This document shows, in pieces, positions 31,482 through 42,205 of a stretch of 62,328 nucleotides of DNA. This DNA is from Gammaproteobacteria bacterium (lineage in GTDB: Bacteria > Pseudomonadota > Gammaproteobacteria > Methylococcales > Methylomonadaceae): positions 1-62,328 of the forward strand of contig JAHJSQ010000151.1 in assembly GCA_018830325.1 (NCBI GenBank), given 5' to 3'. Numbering within the stretch: the first letter of the stretch is position 1; each line of letters starts with the position of its first letter. Both the position numbers and the translations under genes were made by a program. The notes under the pieces are model-generated. The model was given only the letters and a program-made list of their open reading frames with translations, made no database searches and was not told where the DNA came from.

Positions 31482-32229
31482 AGCCAAAATCGACTTCAAA
31501 GCCAAACAGCAAGAATTTGCCGCCTTCATTCGAAATCCCGACCGAAACCCGGCTCCGGACGATGTGGCGCCGGAACGCATGTCGATGTACCGCGAGTTGT
31601 TTTTCAATAATGTCGAAAGCTTTTTATCGAGCAACTTTCCGGTATTGAAATCGCTGCTCTCACAGGAAAACTGGCTTACGCTCGCGCGGGACTTTTACTC
31701 GGAACACCGCAGCAGCACCCCCTATTTTTCTGAAATCCCCGAAGAATTTTTGGATTATTTGCAAAACGAACGCCAGGGTTCGGACGATTTGCCGTTCATG
31801 CTCGAACTCGCACATTACGAATGGGTGGAAATGGCGCTGGCAATCGCAAAGGAAGAAGCGCCGGCAACCATTGCGTCTGAGATGAATTTGGGTCCTTTGC
31901 CGTTATTTCTATCGCCACTGGCATGGCTTTTAGCCTATCGTTTTCCGGTTCATCAAATCTCAACGGACTTCATTCCTTATGAACCGCCCGAGGCCCCCAG
32001 TTTTTTGATCGTTTACCGGACTCCGGACGATAACGTGAAGTTCATGCAAATAACGCCATCGACCTATCGTCTTTTGGAAATCGTACAAAATACCCCGGGA
32101 ATCAATGCCGAATCTTGCTTAACGCAACTCGCCGGCGAACTCCAGGCAAGCGATACGCAGCTGTTTATCGATCAAGGCTTGAAAACCTTGCGCGAATTAG
32201 CGGACAAATCGATTATTTACAGCGATTGA
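31462..32229 (+). CDS. bufC: DUF2063 protein, BufC-like partner of the MNIO enzyme
   Basis: A 255-residue protein. The N-terminal DUF2063 domain (about 10-105) contains QQEFAAFIRNP, MSMYRELFFNNVESFLSSNF (with the usual Tyr-Arg...Asn-Asn pattern) and ARDFYSEHRSSTPYFSEIPE. The C-terminal part has the YRTPDDNVKFMQITPSTYRL stretch seen in MbnC/BufC proteins. In related systems this protein binds the precursor leader and forms a heterodimer with the MNIO enzyme. Its ATG lies inside bufB, implying coupled translation. No DoxX-type bufD follows. Confidence 0.9.
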   Translation: MSVEQHKAKIDFKAKQQEFAAFIRNPDRNPAPDDVAPERMSMYRELFFNNVESFLSSNFPVLKSLLSQENWLTLARDFYSEHRSSTPYFSEIPEEFLDYLQNERQGSDDLPFMLELAHYEWVEMALAIAKEEAPATIASEMNLGPLPLFLSPLAWLLAYRFPVHQISTDFIPYEPPEAPSFLIVYRTPDDNVKFMQITPSTYRLLEIVQNTPGINAESCLTQLAGELQASDTQLFIDQGLKTLRELADKSIIYSD

Positions 32230-32485
32230 GCGCCTTAATATTTTTCCAAGTGCAGCAGCAACCATTTATTGTGACGAACTAGAGCATAGAAAGGCTTTAG
32301 ACTAACTGATAATTTTCCTGCAGCAACCGATCATATATTGGCGAATTCAACTCATAACTGTGAAAATAATATTAATCTCTTACGATGCTCCGCTTAACAC
32401 AAAAAACAAAGAGGATTCCTACCGGTACTTATGGATCATTAGTGCCAGTAGAGTAAGATTAAATTAACCAAGCAGTGCTAAACGC

Positions 32486-35400
32486 CTATGTATTCCCGTA
32501 ATACCAGCGTGTCGAATGGTGTTTACTCAACGACTCAACAATTACATTCGCTTTTTCTAAATAACAGACTTGTTTTTCTATGTTACTTTCAAATGGAAAA
32601 TCCGCTCTAATGCCTCGAATTAATCGCCAATATCCGACACCTTGATCAAGAACGATCTTTGATTGGCTTCCATCAGCCCATTTAAGTTGTAATTTTCTTT
32701 CGTGCGGTAATTGAATGTTTGAATTACTATCGCCCCATGAAAAATTAGAGAACTTCTGGCTGAACCATAAGTTTACAATATCCGTTCTATCTTTAGCATT
32801 ACACCAGTCATGGAATAGAAACCTCGGCGAGTCATTATTTAGGCGATCTAACCTGGAAGTAGTAATAGATATTTTAGTTTTCGCATTCATACCATTTGGA
32901 TAATTGCATAAAGCAGTGAGAAAACTATTAAGCAAAATGATTACTAGTGGTGATCGCAGATATCTATCCGTATAAGCGACTTCTATCAAATCAACGTTAC
33001 CATTCAACATCTCACTGAGCTTCGGAACATACATTGTAATGAGCTCCCAGGCTCTTTCACCGAATGAGTTTGAAGGGCCATTCAGTTCTTGGCATATTTC
33101 CAACTCTATCAAACCGGGCTGAGGATTTCGCAAGCTTTTAATGTCGATCAACTTAGCATTGATGGGCTCAGAAGCAATAGCATGCGTTGAGCGAGCAAAT
33201 ACATATTGAACACCTGAATCACCATTTCCCCACCGAGGAACCAGCGCTAAGGCTATTTCGGAACTTGCAACCCAACGAATTTCAATTTGGTCGGAGCCGG
33301 CTTCAAGAATCAAAGGCAATGCCGGGCTACCTTCAGTCAAAATAGTTTCTGATTTATAAATGTCGGCATTGACATAAGTCGCCAAAGCTTCTAATTCGGC
33401 CTGCTGACAAAAACTTAATTGTTCCAACGATTCAGACGTTAAAACGAACTGCAGTTTTATTTTTGCGCAATTTAGTCGATTAAGCTCAATTCTTAAGCAC
33501 CAAGCCAATGGCTCCCATAAAGAAGCATCACCACCGAGATAAACTCTAACCAATGAAATGGGATGCTTTTGCCATTCCCTATTTAATGCCAAAATCAGCG
33601 GCTCCATTTCCAATTTGCTTTCCTTACCAAATGCCTTGATATTTTCAGGTATATCGAAAGAACTTAAATATGACGCCGTCAATATCTCCAAGGCTGCTTG
33701 GCGACTGAGGTCATTGCTATGATGTTGCGTATCGTAAGTCAGCAAACATGCTTGGCATGCCGAGTCACAATTTTTCGGGCAATGCAAGATCGACTCAGCT
33801 AGTCTGATTAATTCTGGTAACCGAGATACTGCTTGACTGACGTAGCCAGCACCTCCTGTTGCTGTATCAAATAAAAAGATACTGTAAGCAGGTTGACCTT
33901 GTTGATTTCGACTTGGCGCCGCATGTGATCCAATTTCATTTTCTTCTATCCCTAACAAAAGCGACCAGGCTTGACGTACTGCAACCGCCAGCGTGTAAGC
34001 AGTCGTCTTATCTAATGGTTTGCCGTCACAATCACGCAACTGCAATTCAAGAACATTGGTTCTTGTCGCCAGCCCCATAAAAATGGGGTCAAGAATGGCC
34101 CAATCTTCATTGTTGCCCGGGCATTCCTTTTCCCGATCATCCATTTTTCCGCCACGTAATCGCTTATGGCCCTTAATAGTTTCAGGACGCTCAGAACTTT
34201 CTGACATCGAATCCGCAAAGCCACAACGCAAGCAAATTGCAAAACCATTGCCATGCAAGCCTTCGCTACGATAGAAAATTTCACCTTGAATGCTGGAGCG
34301 GAAGCGACCATAGGACGGGTTCGGTAATGGCATCCAGTCCGCTCCATCAAGAGAAATCAAAGGGTCACGAACCGGAATATATTGCGGTATCGAAATATCA
34401 TTATGCGGTTTACAACGAATATTGACCGCAAACCCGGCGGGCTGAAGGTAACGGTTTCGATTTAATTTAGAAGCATCCGACTCGCCACAATGCGGACACA
34501 TTTCCGGCATTATCAACCGCGTGCCATTCCCGCCACAAGTATCGCAGCGCCAAACCCAACGTAAGTTTTGAATTTCCGGCGCACTCTCTATTTCTGCCGG
34601 CATGTGCCAATTTAACGTTACGCCGCTGCTACGGTATACGCGCCCATCGAGCACAGTGTCAGTTCCGGGGGCATAATCACGAATTGCAATCGCTAAATTA
34701 CGACTTGGAAAGCCCGCTCGTTTCGAGCGATTATCTTCGCGGGTCGTTTCTTTTTTTGTTTTACGCGATAAATCTTCCAGCGTTGTGGTCACTAGTTGGA
34801 CAATATCAGTCGGGAATCCATAGCCAGGCAAAAATCCCATACTCGCCAACACGCCTAGCAGATACTCACCTCTCAACCTGGCAAGTTGAATTTGAACGGC
34901 TTGTTCTGGCTTACTATTGCCCTCTTGAGTTTTCAAAACTTCATATTGCGACAATAATCCAACCAATTCATGACGCCATTTGTAAACAACGTTTGACAAT
35001 GATTCGGTACAAGCACCAAGGAGAAATTCCGGTGATTTTCCAGCAAAAATACTGCGCTTGGTTAAGGCAATCAATCCATTGAGCAACCGCTCTATTGTTA
35101 ACGCTTGCTCTTCGCACCAAATTGCAAAAACATCACAAGGCGCCGACTCATCTTCTTGAGGGGATTCAAAAAACCATCCAGTTGTAACTTTATGCGTTTT
35201 ATCCGGTATACGATCCGACAAAAAATAAGCCAAAGCCATTGAATTGACATGACGCTGAATTATGGTTTCACTTTGCAATGCAACCTGAGGCATTGCCAGC
35301 CGAGTCACGAATGGCCACAGCGGATTATTGAAAACCGCTTCACCATGAGGCGTGGATTTGCATAAGGTAAAACTCAAAGCAGTTGTTTCGCCCCGTCGCC

Positions 35401-38400
35401 CGGCTCGACCCGCTCGTTGCAGAAAGTTGGCAGGATGAGGCGGCACATTATTCATTGCAACCGACGTTAAGCCTCCAATATCAACCCCCATTTCCATTGT
35501 TGTGGAGCAGCTGAGTAGATTGATTTGCCCGTTCTTGAATGCCGTTTCACGCTTGGTCAGTTCGGGGCCTGCAACTTGCGCAGAATGCTCCATTGCACGA
35601 AGATAACGCGTATGCGAGGCAATACGATCACTGATATCAGACCAAGCGCCTAACTCACGTAATTTCGCGATTTCTGGATTCGTTTCCAACCAGCTATCCG
35701 CCTCATGAATGTCACAACCAAACCAAAAAGGCTTTAATAGTTCAGGCATCGTAACCTTAGTACATAAAACCATGTCATCGGCCACATCAGGTTCGGGTAA
35801 ATAGGGGCTTATTCCGCGAAAGGTAACTGGCAGTAAACGCCGAGTAACAGGACAAAACCAAGCTTCACGAACGATTTGTAGTAGAGCTTGCTTTTCCAAT
35901 TCTATTTGAAAGCCCTTTTCCCCTTGCGACAAATTTGTCCGAATCCCTTGCCAAACAGCGACTAATAATTCATTTAATTGGCCTCGATGATTTTCATTCT
36001 TTGCATCCAATTTAAATGCAAAAGCCAAAATGCGTATCAATCGACTAGCATACGGATTGTTTGAATCGGTAGCCGGCCAAAGCCTAAGTATGCGTTTCTC
36101 TTTTTTACTTGCTGTGCCGGGTTTAGCCATGCCTGGAGGCAGCTGGATGGTTGGAATACCTGGATAACCCAACCAACGCCCAATGTCCGGTGCAATAGTT
36201 ACACTCTTCCCTCCTCTTATATGGAAATCTAACGCCACTTGTAATAATGCATGCCATTCATCACTCTTAATGCCATGCTGCTTGATGACGGCCGGCAATT
36301 CTGATTTAACCAAGGCGGGATAACTTAGCTGGACAAGACCTAAACCTTCCAATGAAAATTGTCGCTTGGGCCTGATAAAAAACTCGCGAAATAAACACAA
36401 GCGAGCCAATTGGCGATCGTTCAATTGACCAAAGCTTAACTCCTTCAAGTTAGGCAGCATCCAGCGAATGAAATCCTCTGAATTCAGTAATTTATTCTCT
36501 GCTTCTTCCCAAGTTAATTGCGCCTGCTCTGGCGATTCCAAGCTTGCGAGTTTTGCTTTTCTTTCCTCGAGCACCCCTTGAATAACCGGATTAGTCTGCG
36601 CGATTGGTTCCAAGCTTTTTATTTCTACTAGCAACTTCTCAATTTGTTGTTCATCCCGCGATGTTTGTTGGGCCGCTAGAGAATGGTAGAGCAAACTTTT
36701 AACGTAATTTCGCTCACTTTCTTGTTGCAACTTTGCCGCGAATCGAGCAGTTCCTTGCCTGCTATCGGTAAAACTAATCAGCCTTTTTCCATCCAACGGC
36801 CTCGCGTCTTCACCGCCCACCATTGAAGGCAAAGGCTCTAGTATTGTCGGTATCGCGGTTGATAAAAGAAACGGGGCTCCCAACCGTATTGGACGAAATA
36901 AAATATTGCCACCATGTTCTTTTTTATTACATACCGAACAGCTAATGGTTTCTTCATAGGGGATGACAAGATGAATAGGAATCCCTTCTTTCCCGGACCA
37001 ATCCAGTTTTCCTTCATTGCTCAAACCAACACCTTGCGCATGTGCAGAAACCTTTTTGGTGAGTAAGCGATGGAGAACTGAGATTGATCCTTTCTTATGT
37101 TCTGGAGCCACGGAATCTTCATCTTCACCCTCCAACGGCTCCAACTCTTGCTGGTACTCATCTTCATCCTGAGCGTACTCATGTTGGATCAGCCATTCCT
37201 GTCCATCCCTAAAAGCTTCATTCGCAGACAGATATTCGGCGCCACATTCACCGCATTGAACCAAGTCGAACACAGGCATCTGGCAATGCGAACAATGCAC
37301 ACGCCGCTCCAGAAACACCGCACCAAATGGCCAGCGTTCATCGTCTAATGCCGTATTCTCTCGCCCCTGGCATTGATTATTTACACACGCCCAAATACCG
37401 TTGATCGTTCGATGGAACAAGTGACCACGTAGCGGTAAAAACGGCTCCTGGTTATCGCTCTTGGCTTGAGCACATAAATCCAAAAATTTTAGAGTGTTCC
37501 GACGAGCTGCACTGGCTTCCGATTTAAACACAATCTGACTTAAATCTGTCAGTCGGACCGCTTGTTGAGTCAATCGGGATCGTATGTGGCGTGCTGCGTC
37601 ATGACTCGACAAAAAATTGAACTTTTCAGTATTTGATGAGCCCTGCAATCTGTCGAGATCGAGCTTTGTTCGCACTGCATTTGAACCTACAACAGGTAAG
37701 TCAGGAACTTGTCGCTTGCCCTCAACGACTGAAATACGATCGACGGAAACGCCGGCGATGTCAGCCAAAAACTCCGCTAATCGATTCCGCGATTCTTCAC
37801 TACTATCACCAAGCGTTGCCGAAGTGGCTACAAAATGAACATCCTCTGCTCGACAACCGAAGGCGTTTAATACCCGCCGCAACAATAATGTCAATTCCGC
37901 AGCTTGTGACCCCAAGTAAGTATGCGCCTCATCAATCACAATCCAACGCAATTGACCTTGTGATTGAGCAAGGATAGGACGATCTTCATTCCGAACCAGC
38001 ATATATTCGAGCATCGTAGCGTTCGTTACTAGAATGGGTGGCGGATTAGAACGAAGCGTTTTGCGGTCTGCGACTTCACTTTTCCATTCGCTTTTACCTT
38101 GATCGGGCGTATCGCCGTTGTATAAACAAAAACGAACCTTTCCTTTAAAAGGCTCAGACCAAGCGACTAACCGGTCCTTCTGGCTCTTAATCAAAGCATT
38201 CAGAGGATACAAAAACAAAGCGCGAACACCAGTTAACGGATCACCTTGCCGCTGCTCCAATTCTGTAGCCAAATCATTCAGGATCGGTATTAAAAAACAT
38301 TCGGTTTTGCCCGACCCCGTTCCACTACTGACTAATGCCGATCGAGTAGGACTACCTTCGATTAATGCACGCCAAGCTTCCAGCTGGTGGCGATATGGAT

Positions 38401-38710
38401 ACTGGTTAGTATCGAATGTATAGTCTTCTGAATCACTTAAATTTTGGGGCATGGATAATGCGTTGACCATATCTTTATGTAACAAATTTCCGCTGAGTTC
38501 GCCTAAAGAAAACTCAGAAGCTTGCCAACTGAAAGTGGCCTCGAAAACCGGATCGGCAAGAAATGAGCCCGGCAAACCCGCCTCCTTACCGAAATAGCTG
38601 CTTAGATATGCACGTAATGCGTCATTGCGAAAACCCAACAAACCTAAAGCCGCTCGGGTTGCGCGCCGATTTAGTTGCTCGATCAAGTCCGTATAAAAAA
38701 GATTAGTCAT
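32486..38710 (-). CDS. druE: Druantia DruE-like DEAD/DEAH helicase with DUF1998 domain
   Basis: A very large (2,074-residue) superfamily 2 helicase. From the ATG at 38710 it has Walker A SGTGSGKT (129-136), a DEAH box in WIVIDEAHTYLG (about 260), VATSATLGD (motif III), a CSHCQMPVFDLVQCGECG zinc-binding insert (about 470-487), and the C-terminal helicase motifs TTMEMGVDIGG and RAGRAGRRGE (about 1060-1110). A DUF1998 region ends in CPKNCDSACQACLLTYD (about 1642-1658). The start is set by overlap with druH (ATGACTAA, 8 bases); an upstream in-frame ATG at 38746 lies inside druH. A giant DUF1998 helicase following a large unannotated protein matches Druantia type III. A DISARM helicase is less likely, since there the DUF1998 protein is separate. 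Confidence 0.82.
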   Translation of the reverse strand: MTNLFYTDLIEQLNRRATRAALGLLGFRNDALRAYLSSYFGKEAGLPGSFLADPVFEATFSWQASEFSLGELSGNLLHKDMVNALSMPQNLSDSEDYTFDTNQYPYRHQLEAWRALIEGSPTRSALVSSGTGSGKTECFLIPILNDLATELEQRQGDPLTGVRALFLYPLNALIKSQKDRLVAWSEPFKGKVRFCLYNGDTPDQGKSEWKSEVADRKTLRSNPPPILVTNATMLEYMLVRNEDRPILAQSQGQLRWIVIDEAHTYLGSQAAELTLLLRRVLNAFGCRAEDVHFVATSATLGDSSEESRNRLAEFLADIAGVSVDRISVVEGKRQVPDLPVVGSNAVRTKLDLDRLQGSSNTEKFNFLSSHDAARHIRSRLTQQAVRLTDLSQIVFKSEASAARRNTLKFLDLCAQAKSDNQEPFLPLRGHLFHRTINGIWACVNNQCQGRENTALDDERWPFGAVFLERRVHCSHCQMPVFDLVQCGECGAEYLSANEAFRDGQEWLIQHEYAQDEDEYQQELEPLEGEDEDSVAPEHKKGSISVLHRLLTKKVSAHAQGVGLSNEGKLDWSGKEGIPIHLVIPYEETISCSVCNKKEHGGNILFRPIRLGAPFLLSTAIPTILEPLPSMVGGEDARPLDGKRLISFTDSRQGTARFAAKLQQESERNYVKSLLYHSLAAQQTSRDEQQIEKLLVEIKSLEPIAQTNPVIQGVLEERKAKLASLESPEQAQLTWEEAENKLLNSEDFIRWMLPNLKELSFGQLNDRQLARLCLFREFFIRPKRQFSLEGLGLVQLSYPALVKSELPAVIKQHGIKSDEWHALLQVALDFHIRGGKSVTIAPDIGRWLGYPGIPTIQLPPGMAKPGTASKKEKRILRLWPATDSNNPYASRLIRILAFAFKLDAKNENHRGQLNELLVAVWQGIRTNLSQGEKGFQIELEKQALLQIVREAWFCPVTRRLLPVTFRGISPYLPEPDVADDMVLCTKVTMPELLKPFWFGCDIHEADSWLETNPEIAKLRELGAWSDISDRIASHTRYLRAMEHSAQVAGPELTKRETAFKNGQINLLSCSTTMEMGVDIGGLTSVAMNNVPPHPANFLQRAGRAGRRGETTALSFTLCKSTPHGEAVFNNPLWPFVTRLAMPQVALQSETIIQRHVNSMALAYFLSDRIPDKTHKVTTGWFFESPQEDESAPCDVFAIWCEEQALTIERLLNGLIALTKRSIFAGKSPEFLLGACTESLSNVVYKWRHELVGLLSQYEVLKTQEGNSKPEQAVQIQLARLRGEYLLGVLASMGFLPGYGFPTDIVQLVTTTLEDLSRKTKKETTREDNRSKRAGFPSRNLAIAIRDYAPGTDTVLDGRVYRSSGVTLNWHMPAEIESAPEIQNLRWVWRCDTCGGNGTRLIMPEMCPHCGESDASKLNRNRYLQPAGFAVNIRCKPHNDISIPQYIPVRDPLISLDGADWMPLPNPSYGRFRSSIQGEIFYRSEGLHGNGFAICLRCGFADSMSESSERPETIKGHKRLRGGKMDDREKECPGNNEDWAILDPIFMGLATRTNVLELQLRDCDGKPLDKTTAYTLAVAVRQAWSLLLGIEENEIGSHAAPSRNQQGQPAYSIFLFDTATGGAGYVSQAVSRLPELIRLAESILHCPKNCDSACQACLLTYDTQHHSNDLSRQAALEILTASYLSSFDIPENIKAFGKESKLEMEPLILALNREWQKHPISLVRVYLGGDASLWEPLAWCLRIELNRLNCAKIKLQFVLTSESLEQLSFCQQAELEALATYVNADIYKSETILTEGSPALPLILEAGSDQIEIRWVASSEIALALVPRWGNGDSGVQYVFARSTHAIASEPINAKLIDIKSLRNPQPGLIELEICQELNGPSNSFGERAWELITMYVPKLSEMLNGNVDLIEVAYTDRYLRSPLVIILLNSFLTALCNYPNGMNAKTKISITTSRLDRLNNDSPRFLFHDWCNAKDRTDIVNLWFSQKFSNFSWGDSNSNIQLPHERKLQLKWADGSQSKIVLDQGVGYWRLIRGIRADFPFESNIEKQVCYLEKANVIVESLSKHHSTRWYYGNT

Positions 38711-41700
38711 GAATAGCGGATTCCGGTGGAAGTTTAGATAATTCAATGGTTAAAGCCAGAGCGTAAACCGTATCGAACCAATCGGGATCAAAAGCCCTGA
38801 GCAAACGGAGTTCGTATATCAGGTTCTCGGTTATCAAATAGGAATGCAGACTTTGCAAATAACTCATTTGGGTGTTCAAATTTGTCCAGTCATGTGCTGA
38901 TAATTTTGAGGTTTCTTTACCCTGTTTTATTAGCGCGCCTTTAACGCTAAGCCGACTAGCCAAGAACGGCGCACATCGAACAGATCGATATATGGGGTCA
39001 AGATGCTGATATTGATTCTGTTCATTCAGCAACTCCAACCTGCTCAATACTTCTTCGCTTTGAGGCCAATGTTCGTCGGCATCGTGACGGCTCTGCAGCT
39101 CCAGTTCCGCGTTATCGATTTGTTCATTAAAAAAAGACGGCAAGGTACGCGCAATTAGCATTGGACTATTAGTTAATGGCCTGTCTTTAAAGATCGTTCC
39201 ATGTAACCAATCACAAAGCACTGCCCAATATTGCCTTCTGGAACAAGCTCTTTCCCTAAACTGTTGAAAAACCCCAAAAACAATATCGCCAGTGGCATCC
39301 ATTTCACCTAAGGCCCGTTGAAGGCCTTGAAAGTGCATGGCGGCTGCATTACGCCAACATTGAGGCGAGAGTAAACTCCAAGAAAAGGGCGATTGTTCCG
39401 CTAAACGCCAAACACAATCAAATAAATCGTCATCTGATTTTAGAAGCGCTAAAGCAAGAGCTTCAGGATAGGATACTAAGCGCGTCAACACATCCAATGA
39501 ACTCGTTGGAAACTCACGGGATAGTCGAATCAAATCAAATAATAATGGCCAATCAACATCATCCGGATTTTCGCCTAAATGCTGTAAAACCGCGGCTAGC
39601 GATTCTTCACGTAACGTAGTGTTTGGTTCGCGAATAGATTTTTGCAGTTTTGAGTCAAGCGCAAAATCATTATCACCACGAATTGACCAAAGAATGGGCC
39701 TAAAACGAGCCCAATCGCCATCCCTGCCGATTATCCACCAAGGACCGGGTGTTAATTGGCCAGGGAGGTTCCAAGAGTCAGACCGCTCTGCATTGGGCTC
39801 TAGTGGAATGGGTTGTTCTTTTGGATTCCACAAAGGAAACGTCTCAACTCGGATATTTTGCAGTCCGGTTTGCCCAATTTTTTCGAATGTAGGCGTAGAT
39901 AACCGTACCTGGTCGGCTGCAAAATCGGGCGACAAGAAGCAATCGAAACGGGCAATGTTTAACTGTGCCAAGATTTCACCTTGCGACGTAGAGACCTGCA
40001 ACCTCACCAGAGCATCTAAACTTCGGCTACAACTCAATAGCGATGCAATGCGATCTTGCCAACTCATCAAACCGGTTTCCAAGCGCCCTAAATTTAAGAA
40101 TGGCAAACGATCCCGAAATCGCAATCGGGGCAAGTCGCTATCCGATAAATCGGTTGTAATCAGTTCCGCGTCAAACCAATATCGACATCCGCCAGCATGG
40201 TCTTGTAAAAACAACCGTAAGCCGCCTAATCGATCAAGTGAAACTATGTCATCGCGGGCTAGCATGTGCCCGGCCAATTGAAATACAGCGCCACGCTGCG
40301 GATACGGTAAATAAAGGCTAACTTCTGCCCCGTTGCCCCAATTTAGATTGAGGGTAACCTGAGGTAAATTGACTGATTCAAATAAGGGATAGCTGATTTC
40401 AACGCCATTATCGATTCGGTTAATCTGTGCGTCGTTATCTGTGAAAACTACTGAAGCACCTAACAGACCTTCAAGAAAATACCGACCACAAGTCGAGCCT
40501 TGTCCAATGTTTCCCTCAATACGAAAAGACTTCGGCAGTACCACCACTTGGCGCCGAAACATTTCAATCCTATTCTCCGTATCAAATAACCTTACCCATA
40601 CCCGTCCAAAGCATTCAGCAAAATGATCATTCCAGTTGGCGCCGGAAAGCACCTGTTTCCACTGCGTCTTTAGGTGAGTCTGCTTTGCAGCCCCTTCATT
40701 CCATGTAATGCGGGGCAACCCCAGATACAGCGGATAAGAATTCAAAACGCCGGGTAAAGATCCTCCACTAATGCTGTAATTTTCCTCGACGTCTTTTTCC
40801 GCCCGGCAGGTAATCCGGTAATGATCGCCTTCTTTGGTGACAAAATCGATGGAGCCGCAGACTCGGTAAAGAATTCTTTTGAGAGTGGAATCCGCTGCTA
40901 CTTTGTCGCATTCGCTTTGCTCGGATTCGACCGTGAATTCTTCCGGCGTAAATACCCAGGCATTATCGGCGCTTGTTTGTCTTGAGCCTTCACCGAGGTA
41001 GTGCAGATCTCCGTTACTACCCTTGGCAACAAAAAGCCAAGGTAAATCCCCCCACGCCTCTTCATTTTCAACTGTTAGGGAATGCGCAGTGTCACCAACT
41101 TGCAATAACAACCGGAGCTCATCCATAACTGATGCGCCGTTCAAGGTAACGCCATCACGGCGCGTCCATTCACGACGATACACAGCCGACTTTCCAGAGC
41201 CCTGAGTCAATGTCAAGAGGGCTACGGTTTCCGTCGACAAGGGGGTTTTTAGCAACAATCGTAATCGGGGTGGCAATTCACCGTCCAGAGCAATCCAATG
41301 GATGATTTGTTCACCAGTAAAAGAATCTGAACATTCCAGACTTTTTTGAACTCTCCATCCAGTGGGATATTCTTTGAGCTTTCCAACCCAACGAAGACGA
41401 GATTGGGCGAGACGAGATAATTCTCGTGAGTGGTCTACCAGACCCTTGAGCAACGCATCGGTTGCATGATCCTCCAGTCTCAGTGGTAAGCGCCTGCGCC
41501 AATCTGGAATAAGTTTATCCAAGTTCTCGATAGTATTTGGCGCATTGCCTAGTTCTCGCTGCAAGTCGACAATGGTTGCAATTAATTCGCCGCCAAGATG
41601 AAAAACAACATCCTGACGCAAACTGATGGGCAATTTAACTGCTTGTAAACGGCCAATCATTTCCGCCGCATCAACGCCACAGCACCCTTGTTTATAATAG

Positions 41701-42164
41701 CCTTCTAAAATCGCACGAAAAAACTGGTTGATTGCCGCATTGTTTTTTTGCAATAACCTTAACGGTAAGCCGCCTTCGCAGGCAATTGTGTTTAAAAAAA
41801 ATCGTCGTTGACCATTGTGTTTAATTAATGGTCTTTTCCACCAATCCAGCCCCCGTTCGACCCACTCTCGAATATAGATATCATCTGGCCTTTTTATGCC
41901 TAATGGCCGGAAAACAGTATCCCAAGACCATACTCCGCTTTCATGTTCGCGGCAAAACGTTTCGGCAGCATAAAGACAAAAGTAAAAAGGTATGGTGGTT
42001 ACTTTAGCTTTGGAATAATCCACCGTCTTCAGTTGTTCGACCAGAACATCCCTTAAAACACCATAGCTTTTTTCATTACATTTATAAGCATATAGAGGTC
42101 GCCCATCGGGCTTGGTTTGGCGAATATGCGTAAAGATGAATTGTGTGAGCCAATTGTTTGCCAT
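38703..42164 (-). CDS. druH: Druantia type III DruH-like large protein of unknown fold
   Basis: A 1,153-residue protein with no catalytic motif, signal peptide or membrane segment that I recognise. It is assigned from position, size and pairing: it lies directly upstream of a druE-like gene and overlaps it by 8 bases, the two-gene arrangement described for Druantia type III. The central part (about 450-750) has alternating beta-rich character (VTLNLNWGNGAEVSLYLPYP), and the C-terminal third is helical. AAGGAATCC precedes the ATG. The partner role with the helicase is inferred from the family. Confidence 0.7.
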   Translation of the reverse strand: MANNWLTQFIFTHIRQTKPDGRPLYAYKCNEKSYGVLRDVLVEQLKTVDYSKAKVTTIPFYFCLYAAETFCREHESGVWSWDTVFRPLGIKRPDDIYIREWVERGLDWWKRPLIKHNGQRRFFLNTIACEGGLPLRLLQKNNAAINQFFRAILEGYYKQGCCGVDAAEMIGRLQAVKLPISLRQDVVFHLGGELIATIVDLQRELGNAPNTIENLDKLIPDWRRRLPLRLEDHATDALLKGLVDHSRELSRLAQSRLRWVGKLKEYPTGWRVQKSLECSDSFTGEQIIHWIALDGELPPRLRLLLKTPLSTETVALLTLTQGSGKSAVYRREWTRRDGVTLNGASVMDELRLLLQVGDTAHSLTVENEEAWGDLPWLFVAKGSNGDLHYLGEGSRQTSADNAWVFTPEEFTVESEQSECDKVAADSTLKRILYRVCGSIDFVTKEGDHYRITCRAEKDVEENYSISGGSLPGVLNSYPLYLGLPRITWNEGAAKQTHLKTQWKQVLSGANWNDHFAECFGRVWVRLFDTENRIEMFRRQVVVLPKSFRIEGNIGQGSTCGRYFLEGLLGASVVFTDNDAQINRIDNGVEISYPLFESVNLPQVTLNLNWGNGAEVSLYLPYPQRGAVFQLAGHMLARDDIVSLDRLGGLRLFLQDHAGGCRYWFDAELITTDLSDSDLPRLRFRDRLPFLNLGRLETGLMSWQDRIASLLSCSRSLDALVRLQVSTSQGEILAQLNIARFDCFLSPDFAADQVRLSTPTFEKIGQTGLQNIRVETFPLWNPKEQPIPLEPNAERSDSWNLPGQLTPGPWWIIGRDGDWARFRPILWSIRGDNDFALDSKLQKSIREPNTTLREESLAAVLQHLGENPDDVDWPLLFDLIRLSREFPTSSLDVLTRLVSYPEALALALLKSDDDLFDCVWRLAEQSPFSWSLLSPQCWRNAAAMHFQGLQRALGEMDATGDIVFGVFQQFRERACSRRQYWAVLCDWLHGTIFKDRPLTNSPMLIARTLPSFFNEQIDNAELELQSRHDADEHWPQSEEVLSRLELLNEQNQYQHLDPIYRSVRCAPFLASRLSVKGALIKQGKETSKLSAHDWTNLNTQMSYLQSLHSYLITENLIYELRLLRAFDPDWFDTVYALALTIELSKLPPESAIHD

Positions 42165-42205
42165 TGCGGATTCCTTGATTTGGGCCTTTTCTTTTATTTC
42201 TAACG

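Noticed and set aside
39619-40281. Plus-strand open frame of 220 codons inside druH
   Set aside because: It is antisense to a continuous 1,153-residue frame with good start signals; the product is Ser/Arg-rich with no recognisable motif.
32486-42164. DISARM (drmA/drmB) as the identity of the large helicase pair
   Set aside because: In DISARM the helicase and the DUF1998 protein are separate and joined by a methyltransferase or PLD gene; here DUF1998 is fused to the helicase and the partner is an unrelated 1,153-residue protein.
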